From Marthasterias glacialis (Eukaryota > Echinodermata > Asteroidea > Forcipulatida > Asteriidae), in assembly GCA_911728455.2 (NCBI GenBank), contig OU452222.1:18424559-18488558 (forward strand): a DNA stretch of 64,000 nucleotides. The letters run 5' to 3'. A program made the position numbers and the translations under genes. Every line of letters starts with the position of its first letter. Within the stretch, counting starts at the first letter, position 1. The notes beneath the pieces are model-generated. The model made no database searches and was not told the origin of the DNA. It saw nothing but the letters and a program-made list of their open reading frames with translations. This document shows, piece after piece, positions 34,231 through 46,776 of the stretch.

Positions 34231-35700
34231 ATCTACACTCGTATTGGGTGTGTAACATTTAAAATACGGTTACCGGTACTGCAGTTAATTTTTTTACGGT
34301 TGATTCCCATATATATTTACGTAGCCTGAAAACGGTACCCGTAAATTTACATCACCATAACGTCACCTTTTACTTTCATTTTGAAACAATCATGTGCGAG
34401 TAAAATAATCCCCCGCGAGTAAAAAAATTCCCCACTACTCGATTCGCGAAATTGAAAAAGACTTTGAATTTGAGAGAAAAAAGTCATTTTTTCTATACTT
34501 TTTAATAGTGTGACCTTCTGTGAACATTTCAAGGGCTGATGTGAGTTTAGAACACAAGAAAATTGGAATAAAATTGTTCTTTCAAAAACATTCAAACGAA
34601 CCTATATTTTTGGCAGAATGCAGAATATCTATCGGTACATACCGGAAGTCTTTGCAGGTATAGTTTTTGAACAAAGTGGGTTCCAAAGTGCATTGCCTTA
34701 ACGTTTGAGATATCAAAGTTGAACACTTAAAACAACCATTCACAAAGCTCAACGTGAGAGACTCGGGCATTCTGAATACTACATGATAATGTGGCCCAGC
34801 GGATCATGTACTAGGCACCTTAATGGAATTGTGATAAAACTTTAAAAAAATAAATAAATAAATAAATAAAATAAGAACGGTACCCATGTACTTCATTCAA
34901 AAGACATGTTTTCTAATGAAGTTTGAAGTACGTGGTTCTGAAAAGGAATTCAACGTTTCGATCAGTATGCTCTGATCGTCTTCAGTAGAAAGATGGACTC
35001 TTATACTGTAGGCAGTGAATTGTTTATAATGGAAGACATGTCGTTTAAATCACTTTCCGGGAGGGTAAATATGTTTCTGGACAAGTTGATGGGAATTTGT
35101 CGTATTCACAATCACCATCATCATTACTCTCGTCACCTGTTTACTTAAATGAAGCCTGGTCAAACTTCCTCTCCAATGGTGCTTTTGGATTTAAACCTTT
35201 TATAAACACTCGAAGAAATGAACGGCTCCTCGGTGTCTGCGGTACCTCATAATACGGTCCCATGTGCCTCAAAATACATGAATGCTTTAAAGGCTAACAC
35301 TAACAGCATCATTTTCTCGGACAGGCACGTTATTTCCCTTCCTTAAATTTTTAATCAAGACACGCTGCAACCAAACTGTGAATAATTTATAAAATTCTCA
35401 CGTTTTGAGTATAAAACAAAAAAAGTGAAAAACGGTTAATGCTTTGTCAGTCAATTGTGAATGTATAATATATAATATACAGCCAGTTTCGATTGCGACA
35501 GTTATTTATTTATCATTTTTTTTTTTTTTGCTAAAATTTGTTTGTGGTTAGAATTTTTTCTCTAAACGAATTTTGAAAGATCATGCTGTTTCAAAATGAA
35601 AAACACGCAAAAACCTCTCGCAGATGGACAATGCACAAAAATGCATACAACATGCAAAATCTGTGTATTGTTGTAAACGTAGATATCGAACTATTGTATA
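34231..35700. other. Non-coding, no gene seen
   Basis: Contains a (AAAT)n run at about 34850-34870 and a small perfect hairpin CGATCAG...CTGATCG at about 34958-34978. No gene supported. Confidence 0.4.
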
Positions 35701-36071
35701 TAAAGCCCATGTACAACATTGGTTGATGAATGTCATCCGCACTCAATGCGAACCGAAATAGACATGGAATCAAAAAATTAAAAACAACAACATGTGAACA
35801 TTTCTTCTCAATCGGTCATTTGAGTCACGAGAAAATAGTGGAGGAAAAAATAGTTTTCAATGATTTAGAACATCGAGTTTTGGTCTTGCGAGATTATACT
35901 ATTTTTTTTATTAACTAACAATATTGTTTTGCCCATTTCTCAAAAACTGTAGCATTTCAGGCAAACATATTTCAAGAGGAGTTTTCCCACTGTGACCATA
36001 CTATTTCAGTCGTTTGCAAATCTGTGAATCTTTTTTTTTCGATCAACCGATGTTGTGCACACCAAGAGCTA
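35701..36071. mobile_element. Family E MITE, diverged copy
   Basis: The left end AAAGCCCATGTACAACATTG and right end CCGATGTTGTGCAC are inverted. The internal CATTTCAGGCAAACATATTT and AAATCTGTGAATC match the family. Strongly diverged, so old. Confidence 0.5.
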
Positions 36072-37649
36072 AGTAAAATATTTTGATTTGTTTAAAAAGA
36101 TGTGAATGGCGAGAAGATTTTCATCTCATTGTCCCATGTTAAGCTCTTTTAATGATAGTATTTTTGAGGGTCAATGGAGTTCGTGCCATCCTGGTGCTGT
36201 CCAACGGGGCATACACATGTTGGTGCTTTTTTTAGTCATATAACATAAACCAAGTAATCATCATATCGTTTTACTTATATCAATTCATATCAATTTCAAA
36301 TCCCACGTCGAAAAGATACCAGATCTTTACGTCTTTACGTATTTACATAAATCTGTGTAGGCTACTAACATTTCTCCCGTCTTTACGTATTTACTTCCAG
36401 GTATTTACACTTACAGTAAGAAACACGTACACTTATAGAAATGACGGATTTTCCGGATGGGAACTACGATTAGGATCTTGTTCACCATGAAACAACTGGG
36501 AATACCATTTTATGTGGAATTAATGTGGATGCTGTTTACACATAAAAATGAGTGTTACGAACAGGCTCTTATAAAATAATGGTGGTAGTAAAACCTTCAT
36601 TGTAATATTGTTTATTTCAGCGTGTTCTCCAGTGATGCAAGAGATAGAGAGAGAGATGGATTGTAAACCGCTGTTCCAACAATCAAACCTGAGTTTACCC
36701 CCCAATGTCAGTTGAGTCTACTGGTCAAGATTGCATCGGTGCGAATCTTGGATCTCTTCGATCGAGATCAAACGTGAGTATAGTAACTCCTATTTGTACC
36801 AGAAATCGACTTGTCGTATAAAGAAATAGCAAGTCATCAAGCTATATGAAGCTGCAGGGTGGGGGATGCTGGGTTAAGGAGCTGAGGTACATTTCAGAGC
36901 CTGTGGTCAATATTGGTTAGGTTTATAGAACCCCGGCCTGTTCGGTCAAAATCCAGTTATTGACGCAATAGGGATCGACCTGCAGGACACCCAGAGCTGT
37001 GGGGGGAAACTGATGTGGGATATCTACCAAGCGTTAGGGCAGTTGGGAGGGAAGGTTGTGTTGGTCCAGAATGAAAAGGACATGCTCATCGCGTTGTCTA
37101 ATGACGAACGTATGCATAACTGTACTTCAAAATAGTAAGATATCAAGCTGTGGTAAAGAACCGCTGGACATTAAGTGTAAGTGGAGTGGGCATGGGAAGG
37201 CGGGGACGGGAGGGGGGGGGGAGATGACAAAATCGTGTAGAATTTATTCGAAATAGAAGTCATGCAAATATTTAATCCGTGTTGTTTAATGACGCGTGTA
37301 TAGACATCATTCCATTAGCCAATAAACGTTCGTGCAGAAAACTGCATGACATCAAGCGATATAGGGCAGTTGGTTTGGGGATGAAGAGGCGGACGGAGCG
37401 GTGGGTAGGGAAGGAGGAGACGCGGGGAGGGAGAGGGGATGAAATTGAGTAGAGTTGGAGATGAAGGACATGCACATATTATTCCATCTGATTTGCACTG
37501 GACACTGAAACGTACCTCCGGAACGATGGGGCTTAGAGCAAATAGAGTGTTCTATTAGATTGTGGGACACACGACCTATTATAAGATTGCGGCAAACTCC
37601 AATCTGACGATTGAACCACTGAGGTCAAAAGAAGACTGCTTAAGTAAAA
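36072..37649. other. Non-coding, no gene seen
   Basis: Unremarkable apart from a poly-G run near 37211. The open frames are short and carry no motif. Confidence 0.4.
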
Positions 37650-38215
37650 CTGATTCTGCAAGCATACATGAGGCTTCAGTTAAGTCACCATGAATCTACA
37701 AGCATACATGAGGCTTTAGATAAGTGAATATAAATCTACAACGACCTACATTTAGAATAGTCACAGTGAATGTAGAAGCATATATGATATGAGGCTTTTA
37801 AAGCAAGCATACACGCGGCTTAAAGATAAGTCACTATGAATCTGCAAACACACATAAGGCTTCGGATAATCACTATGAATCTACAAACATACGAGGCTTC
37901 GGATAAGTCACCATAAATCTACAAACATACATGAGGCTTTGGATAAGTCACCATAAATCTACAAACATACATGAGGCTTCAGACAAGTCAAGATGAATAT
38001 AAAGCCATACATGAGGCTTGAAATGAGTCAATATGAAACTTCAAACACTAGGCTTTATACAAGAAAGGTGAATCTACAAGCATACATGAGGCTTCAGATA
38101 AGTCAAAATGAATATACAAGCGTTCAAGAGGTTTTAGTTAGGTCACTATGAATCTACAAGCATACATGAGGCTTCAGATAAGTCACTATGAATTTACAAG
38201 CATGCATGAGGTTGC
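37650..38215. repeat. Diverged tandem array of about 40-bp units
   Basis: About 14 units built on ATACATGAGGCTTCAGATAA followed by GTCACTATGAATCTACAAGC. Units differ by substitutions and small indels. Non-coding. Confidence 0.85.
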
Positions 38216-38783
38216 TTAAAAATTACCTGTTTATAATACAAGAACAAGACTGCTTCAGATATAAGTCAACATGAATGTTAGCCGACCCAGGGCGCTAGCG
38301 TGATAGCGCCCTCTTGTATTGAAGGGGAGATGCAGAAAACTTTCATACATGTAAGTCGCCATTGTTTTCTCCAAAATCGAATATAAAAAAAAGTTTTGTA
38401 ACTTGTTGAAATTGATACACCACTTTTATGCCAATCAGCATCATATTTGTCAGAAGCATTTATTTCTTGTTGCAATAAAGCACAGTATAACTGTTGGCTC
38501 TCAGGTAAGCAGATTTTGCATTATATTAAAGTTTGTTTCGGGTGAGTAAAATATCATGTGACAGAGTACTTCCTTAGTGTTGACATTCATGTATATCTGT
38601 ACTGTTCATTGTATTGTAGTTGAACATGTGTGTATGTTACTTAGTGGCCATATAATTGATTTCCATTGTATAATCAACGATGTGTGGGTTATTCATTACT
38701 GGTAAAACATTTTCATGGTCCCTAATGATTGGCTTATAATTAATAGGAGACTTGAAGAAAGAGTTAAAGTTTCATTCAGACAA
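38216..38783. other. Non-coding, no gene seen
   Basis: No recognisable feature apart from a short palindrome, GGCGCTAGCGTGATAGCGCC, at about 38291. Confidence 0.4.
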
Positions 38784-39391
38784 GGGACATTCCATGAAGG
38801 TGGAACCATGTCAATCATGTCAATAGGGACACCGTTACATCGTTACCACCTAGATTAGAAATGATGTTTTTTCACCACTTCACTAGTCTACTTCGTCAAT
38901 CAACACCAAACGTGAATCATAAAAAGGATTTACTTGATTACTGTGGTGTAAAATAAACGTGTTACAGTGCCTGTAATGATGTAACAGGGACACCATAGGT
39001 GTGACATTTGGTATCGCCGTTACATTGTGACATCCTTAATTTTCTCAGCAATGTGTACTTCAATACCCATGAAGGCAGTTATTTTTCTTATGGATTTGGC
39101 ATCAAGTTTCTGTTGAACCATGTAAATTTGTTTATTACTTCCATAATATTGAAAAATATGTGTTACAAGCATGGTGTCCCTGTTACATCGTTACCTTGAG
39201 TTTTTTAAGAATATTAGCAAAAATATCAGGTAAGATGGTGTGGAAAGGATTTGAAACTCTCTGAAACACTATCAAAACCCAAATAAAAGGTGATGATTGA
39301 TAAACATAAATTAGAATCAACGTTTTTTTCAAACAAAAATTATAATATTGAAAAATGTCACAAAATAGGTCCCACCTTCATGGAATGACCC
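38784..39391. mobile_element. Family G MITE
   Basis: 608 bp with inverted ends GGGACATTCCATGAAGGTGG and the near complement CCACCTTCATGGAATGACCC. No coding region and no clear target duplication. It lies 12 bases from the family E copy at 39404. Confidence 0.65.
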
Positions 39392-39403
39392 ATATGTGAT
39401 TGT

Positions 39404-39905
39404 TTGAAGCCTCAGCTCAACATTGGTAAATTGACTGTAAGTGTAATGCTTCCATTCTTCCCTTTGCACAAATCTAGATGTATCGTAATATAAAACCAAC
39501 CTGTAAAAATGTCAGCTCATTTTGTTGTTTCATTTGCGAGAAAACGGTAAAAATGCATTCAGCATTTTTGTACGCATTCCTATTTATAGGCTTAGACGAA
39601 AATTCATTTTGGATCTTATTTCATTTATTATTTAGAAATGGTAACACTTCTGGCAGAAATTTTTCTAGGAAAGTTTTCTACCATCATTATCTTTAGACTG
39701 TGTAAGGTATATGTAAATCTGTGGACATTTATGTTTTTCTTTCTTACCAATTGACAGTTCCGGCCTGTCAATCAAACTGTGCGCCCTTTGGTCATGTGAC
39801 CTCGGTCAAACTTGGTCACACGTACAGCATAAACGTACACAAACTAATGTGTGTGGGCGGGGCTTGTTGCCAAAGCCGGAACGATCTATGTTGAACTGGG
39901 GCTTT
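39404..39905. mobile_element. Family E MITE, copy 3, with nested insertion
   Basis: Ends GAAGCCTCAGCTCAACATTG and TGTTGAACTGGGGCTTTA. It is interrupted at 39751-39888 by an unrelated short inverted-end sequence; without that it matches 29827-30189 throughout. Confidence 0.7.
39751..39888. mobile_element. Short nested MITE (138 bp)
   Basis: Inverted GTTCCGGC / GCCGGAAC lie near both ends. The family E sequence resumes exactly after it (ACCAA before, TGTTGAAC after), which defines the insert by comparison with 29827-30189. Confidence 0.55.
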
Positions 39906-40144
39906 ACCTGTGTAATCATTGATATGATGGTTGAATTTGAAGATGATCACTGAATCACTTTTAGGGGGGGGGGGGCAAACAAAAACATGAAAAAATATAA
40001 ATTAATATGATAAGAAGAAAAAAGTGTAATTTTGTACTGCTGAAAATAAAATAACTGGGGGGCATTTGCCCCGTGCCCCCCCCCCCAGCACTGTGGCTGT
40101 TCACAGAGGCTAGTATTATAATGTGTATGCCTGAGTAATACTAA

Positions 40145-40874
40145 TAGACCGATTGCGCGACAATGTTGACATGTGGTCACATTACCCCCTGTTGGGTATA
40201 AAATACGTGTAAAGAGATAGGCCGTGACACAGAGTGAGTTCGAAAACAGTCAAGTTTACTTTTGTTAATCAGCCCCTTTATTTAAAGTAGTATGTTGTGA
40301 CATTAATTTAAATCACATCTCTGTTTCATAATTTAACAGAATTGTACTAAAAAGAGGTTTTTTTTAAGCAATGCACTACCGGCGTTGGACGACTATTTTG
40401 TAGCCACCATCACTGTAAAAAAAGGATAAACAACATTGGAAAAGCGAACATTAATAGCTAGCCTTGCAGAATTTCAAATAGACAAAGGAATCACACAAAT
40501 TTGAAAAGCAATTTCTTTGGAGGATTTCAGCTTCAAAACTTTGAAATTTTTGTGTTGAGAAGTGTGTGGTGATCGCGGTCATCTGGCCTAACGTTCCGTC
40601 GTGCGCTGTACACTTCGTGCACATTTATACAGTACTTTCACAATTTACAAGACTTGCTGGAACTGTCCTTACTGGCTTTATTCAGCCACTTGAAGGTCTC
40701 TGGTACAAACTCTGGAATATTTTTCACAGATTTCAAGCAAGAAAAGCCTCGATCTAATAAACTAAATGCATTGATCATCGTGTACCATACCACCCTTTCT
40801 TATGGAGGATGTCGTGTGTGTTTACATTTTATACCCAGAAGTGGTCACGTGATGCGGGTTGCGCAATCGGTCTA
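40145..40874. mobile_element. Family B MITE, complete copy with 6-bp flanking repeat
   Basis: 730 bp with ends TAGACCGATTGCGCGAC and GTTGCGCAATCGGTCTA. TACTAA lies directly outside both ends (40139-40144 and 40875-40880), a probable target duplication. The internal sequence matches 14353-15010. Confidence 0.75.
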
Positions 40875-40880
40875 TACTAA

Positions 40881-41388
40881 TAGATAAAGTCCAGTAGGCC
40901 CTATTAGGCCTATTCTGTGCATGAATGTGATATATTTGATTTATTGTACGCCTAGTTGGGAATTGTTGAATTTTATAGATTAGAACCCAAGGTAGAGATC
41001 ACTTTTCTTGACTTACAGCTATGTAGGAAAACTTCACATTATGAACAAGTTGATGGGTACTTCTGTGATGATCAATCATATGATTAAAGGAGCACTATGA
41101 TCTATATTTTTGATCTATATTTGAACTTTCAGATCTTGGATCAGATGACAGATTTTCAAATAAATACCATACATGGAGTACGCTTGACGTTGACTGAGTT
41201 ATACTGAGCTAGGGAGGACACCAGTAACCAGCCCAGTGGGGCCGGAGTACTACACTGGAATACTTCAAGACATCCAGAGACAGCAGCATCTTCACATAAC
41301 TTCACTGCACTTGGCTGTGAACAACGTTGTAGAGCGGAACGTGGATTCAAGGTACAATACCCCCCACGCCATATCCTTTGAAGTTTGA
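40881..41388. other. Non-coding, no gene seen
   Basis: Bridges the family B element and the satellite array. No recognisable content. Confidence 0.4.
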
Positions 41389-41799
41389 CCAAAATGGGCC
41401 AATTTTTAACTTCTCTTTTATACTATGAAATGAAGCAGACTTCCTCACTGATGCCATTTAGTATAAAACAACCTATTCCAGCACTCATACTTATGAAATT
41501 ATGACATTTTTTAGCAAAATTAATGTCATAATTTGTCCAAAAATATTAATAATTCCCAAACTAAACCTTAAAACATGTGTGAAGTCAAATAAAAAGGCAT
41601 CAGAAGTACCTACTGTATCGTTTTACATCATAAAATCGCACCTTCAAAAATGACCCAAATTTGATAAAAATGCTGGACTTACCCCTTGTGATTTTTTCTA
41701 TTTTGGGCCAAATTTTCAAGTTCTATTTAATGCTATAAAATGAAGCAGGCTTCCTCACTGACGTCATTTAGTATCACATAACCTATTGCAGCGTTCATA

Positions 41800-44700
41800 T
41801 TTTAGAAATTATGATTTTTTTTAGCAACATTAATGTCATATTTTGTCAAAAAATATCCATAATTCACAAACTAATCCTTAAAACTTGTGTTCAGTCAAAT
41901 AGAAAGGCATCAGTAGTACCTAATGAATCATTTTACATCATAAAATCACACCTTCAAAAATGACCCAAAATTGATAAAAATGCTGGACTTACCCCTTGTG
42001 ATTTTTTCAATTTTGGGCCAAATTTTCAAGTTCTATTTTATGCTATAAAATGAAGCAGGCTTCCTCACTGATGCCATTTAGTATCACATAACCTATTGCA
42101 GTGTTCATATTTTAGAATTTACAACATTTTTTTAGCAACATTAATGTCATATTTTGTCCAAAAATATCCATAATTCACAAACTAATCCTTAAAACACGTG
42201 TTAAGTCAAATAAAAAAGGCATCAGTAGTACCTAATGTATCATTTTACATCATAAAATCACACCTTCAAAAATGACCCGAATTTGATAAAAATGCTGGAC
42301 TTACCCCTTGTGATTTTTTCAATTTTCAGCAAAATTTTCAAGTTCTATTTTATGCTATAAAATGAAGCAGGCTTCCTCACTGATGCCATTTAGTATCACA
42401 TAACCTATTGCAGCGTTCATATTTTAGAATATACAACATTTTTTTAGCTACATTAATGTCATATTTTGTCCAAAAATATCCATAATTCACAAACTAATCC
42501 TCAAAACACGTGTTAAGTCAAATAAAAAGGCATCAGTAGTACCTATTTTATCATTTTACATCATAAAATCACACCTTCAAAAATGACCCAAATTTGATAA
42601 AAATGCTGGACTTACCCCTTGTGATTTTTTCAATTTTGGGCCAAATTTTCAAGTTCTATTTTCTGCTATAAAATGAAGCAGGCTTCCTCACTGATGCCAT
42701 TTAGTATCACATAACCTATTGCAGCGTTCATATTTTAGGATTGATGAATTTTTTTTAGCAAAATTAATATCATATTTTGTCCAAAAATATCCATAATTCA
42801 CAAACTAATCCTTAAAACACGTGTTAAGTCAAATAAAAAGGCATCAGTAGTACCTAATGTATCATTTTACATCATAAAATCACACCTTCAAAAATGACCC
42901 AAATTTGATAAAAATGCTGGACTTACCCCTTGTGATTTTTTCAATTTTTGGCCAAATTTTCAAGTTCTATTTTATGCTGTAAAATGAAGCAGGCTTCCTC
43001 ACTGATGCCATTTAGTATCACATAACCTAATGCAGCGTTCATATTTTAGAATTTACGACATTTTTTTAGCAAAATTATTGTCATATTTTGTCCAGAAATA
43101 TCCATAATTCACAAACTAATCCTTAGAACACGTGTTAAGTCAAATAAAAAGGCACCAGTAGTACCTATTTTATCATTTTACATCATAAAATCACACCTTC
43201 AAAAATGACCCAAATTTGATAAAAATGCTGGACTTACCCCTTGTGATTTTTTTAATTTTCAGCCAAATTTTCAAGTTCTATTTTATGCTATAAAATGAGG
43301 CAGGCTTCCTCACTGATGCCATTTAGTATCACATAACCTATTGCAGCGTTGATATTTTAGGATTGTTGAATTTTTTTTAGCAAAACTAATATCATATTTT
43401 GTTCAAAAATATCCATAATTCACAAACTAATCCTTAAAACTTGTGTTCAGTCAAATAAAAAGGCATCAGTAGTACCTAATGAATCATTTTACATCATAAA
43501 ACCGCACCTTCAAAAATGACCCGAATTTGATAAAAATGCTGGACTTACCCCTTGTGATTTTTTCAATTTTGGGCCAAAATTTCAAGTTCTATTTTATGCT
43601 ATAAAATGAAGCAGGCTTCCTCACTGATGCCATTTAGTATCACATAACCTATTGCAGTGTTCATATTTTAGAATTTACAACATTTTTTAGCAAAATTAAT
43701 GTCATATTTTGTCCAAAAATATCCATAATTCACAAACTAATCCTTAGAACACGTGTTAAGTCAAATAAAAAGGCACCAGTAGTACCTATTTTATCATTTT
43801 ACATCATAAAATCACACCTTCAAAAATGACCCAAATTTGATAAAAATGCTGGACTTACCCCTTGTGATTTTTTCAATTTTCAGCCAAATTTTCAAGTTCT
43901 ATTTTATGCTATAAAATGAAGCAGGCTTCCTCACTGATGCCATTTAGTATCACATAACCTATTGCAGCGATCATGTTTAAGGATTGATGAATTTTTTTAA
44001 GCAAAATTAATATCATATTTTGTTCAAAAATATCCATAATTCACAAACTAATCCTAAAAACTTGTGTTCAGTCAAATAAAAAGGCATCAGTAGTACCTAA
44101 TGAATCATTTTACATCATAAAACCGCACCTTCAAAAATGACCCGAATTTGATAAAAATGCTGGACTTACCCCTTGTGATTTTTTCAATTTTGGGCAAAAT
44201 TTTCAAGTTCTATTTTATGCTATAAAATGAAGCAGGCTTCCTCACTGATGCCATTTAGTATCACATAACCTATTGCAGTGTTCATATTTGAGAATTTACG
44301 ACATTTTTTTAGCAAAATTAATGTCATATTTTGTCCAAAAATATCCATAATTCACAAACTAATCCTTAGAACACGTGTTAAGTCAAATAAAAAGGCACCA
44401 GTAGTACCTATTTTATCATTTTACATCATAAAATCACACCTTCAAAAATGACCCAAATTTGATAAAAATGCTGGACTTACCCCTTGTGATTTTTTCAATT
44501 TTGGGCCAAATTTTCAAGTTCTATTTTATGCTATAAAATAAAGCAGGCTTCCTCACTGATGCCATTTAGTATCACATAACCTATTGCAGCAATGATATTT
44601 TTAGAGTTTATGCATTTTTTTTTGCAAATTTAATATCATATTTTGTTCAAAAATATCCATAATTCACAAACTAATCCTTAGAACACGTGTTAAGTCAAAT

Positions 44701-46776
44701 AAAAAGGCACCAGTAGTACCTATTTTATCATTTTACATCATAAAATCACACATTCAAAAATGACCCAAATTTGATAAAAATGCTGGACTTACCCCTTGTG
44801 ATTTTTTCAATTTTCAGCCAAATTTTCAAGTTCTATTTTATGCTATAAAATGAAGCAGGCTTCCTCACTGATGCCATTTAGTATCACATAACCTATTGCA
44901 GCGTTCATATTTTAGAATTTATGACATTTTTGTAGCAACATTAATGTCATATTTTGTCCAAAAATATCCATAATTCACAAACTAATCCTTAAAACTTGTG
45001 TTCAGTCAAATAAAAAGGCATCAGTAGTACCTAATGTATCATTTTACATCATAAAATCACACCTTCAAAAATGACCCAAATTTGATAAAAATGCTGGACT
45101 TACCCCTTGTGATTTTTTCAATTTTCAGCCAAATTTTCAAGTTCTGTTTTATGCTATAAAATGAAGCAGGCTTCCTCACTGATGCCATTTAGTATCACAT
45201 AACCTATTGCAGCGTTCATATTTTAGAAATTATGACATTCTTTTAGCAACATTAATGTCATATTTTGTCCAAAAATATCCATAATTCACAAACTAATCCT
45301 TAAAATACGTGTTCAGTCAAATAAAAAGACATCAGTAGTACCTATTTTATCATTTTACATCATAAAATCACACCTTCAAAAATGACCCGAATTTGATAAA
45401 AATGCTGGACTTACCCCTTGTGATTTTTTCAATTTTTGGCCAAATTTTCAAGTTCTATTTTATGCTATAAAATGAAGCAGGCTTCCTCACTGATGCCATT
45501 TAGTATCACATAACCTATTGCAGCAATGATATTTTAGAGTTTATGCATTTTTTTTGCAAATTTAATATCATATTTTGTTCAAAAATATCCATAATTCACA
45601 AACTAATTCTTAAAACTTGTGTTCAGTCAAATAAAAAGGCATCAGTAGTACCTAATGAATCATTTTACATCATAAAACCGCACCTTCAAAAATGACCCGA
45701 ATTTGATAAAAATGCTGGACTTACCCCTTGTGATTTTTTCAATTTTCAGCCAAATTTTCAAGGTTCTATTTTATGCTATAAAATGAAGCAGGCTTCCTCA
45801 CTGATGCCATTTAGTATCACATAACCTATTGCAGCGTTCATATTTTAGAATTTACAACATTTTTTTAGCAACATTAATGTCATATTTTGTCCAAAAATAT
45901 CCATAATTCACAAACTAATCCTTAAAACACGTGTTAAGTCAAATAAAAAGGCATCAGTAGTACCTAATGTATAATTTTACATCATAAAATCACACCTTCA
46001 AAAATGACCCAAATTTGATAAAAATGCTGGACTTACCCCTTGTGATTTTTTCAATTTTGGGCCAAATTTTCAAGTTCTATTTTATTCTATAAAATGAGGC
46101 AGGCTTCCTCACTGATGCCATTTATTATCACATAACCTATTGCAGCGTTCATATTTTAGAAATTATGACATTCTTTTAGCAACATTAATGTCATATTTTT
46201 TCAAAAAATATCCATAGTTCACAAACTAATCCTTAAAACTTGTGTTAAGTCAAATAAAAAGGCATTGGTAGTACCTAATGTATCATTTTACATCATAAAA
46301 TCACACCTTCAAAAATGACCCAAAATTGATAAAAATGCTGGACTTACCCCTTGTGATTTTTTCAATTTTCAGCCAAATTTTCAAGTTCTATTTTATGCTA
46401 TCAAATGAAGCAGGCTTCCTTACTGATGCCATTTAGTATCACATAACCTATTGCAGCGTTCATATTTTAGAAATTATGACATTTTTTTTGCAAAATTAAT
46501 GTCATATTTTGTCCAAAAATATCAATAATTCACAAATTAATCCTTAGAACATGTGTTTAGTCAAATAAAAAGGCATCAGTAGTACCTAATGTATCATTTT
46601 ACATCATAAAATCACACCTTCAAAAATGACCCAAATTTGATAAAATTGCTGGACTTACCCCTTGTGATTTTTTCAATTTTCAGCCAAATTTTCAAGTTCT
46701 ATTTTATGCTATGAAATGAAGCAGGCTTCTTCACTGATGCCATTTAGTATCACATAACCTATTGCAGCGTTCATAT
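41800..46776. repeat. Higher-order satellite unit, copy 1 (16 monomers)
   Basis: Private variants recur one unit later, for example TTTTCTGCTAT (42660 and 47640), ATTATTGTCATATTTTGTCC (43074 and 48055) and GCGATCATGTTTAAGG (43967 and 48947). Confidence 0.9.
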
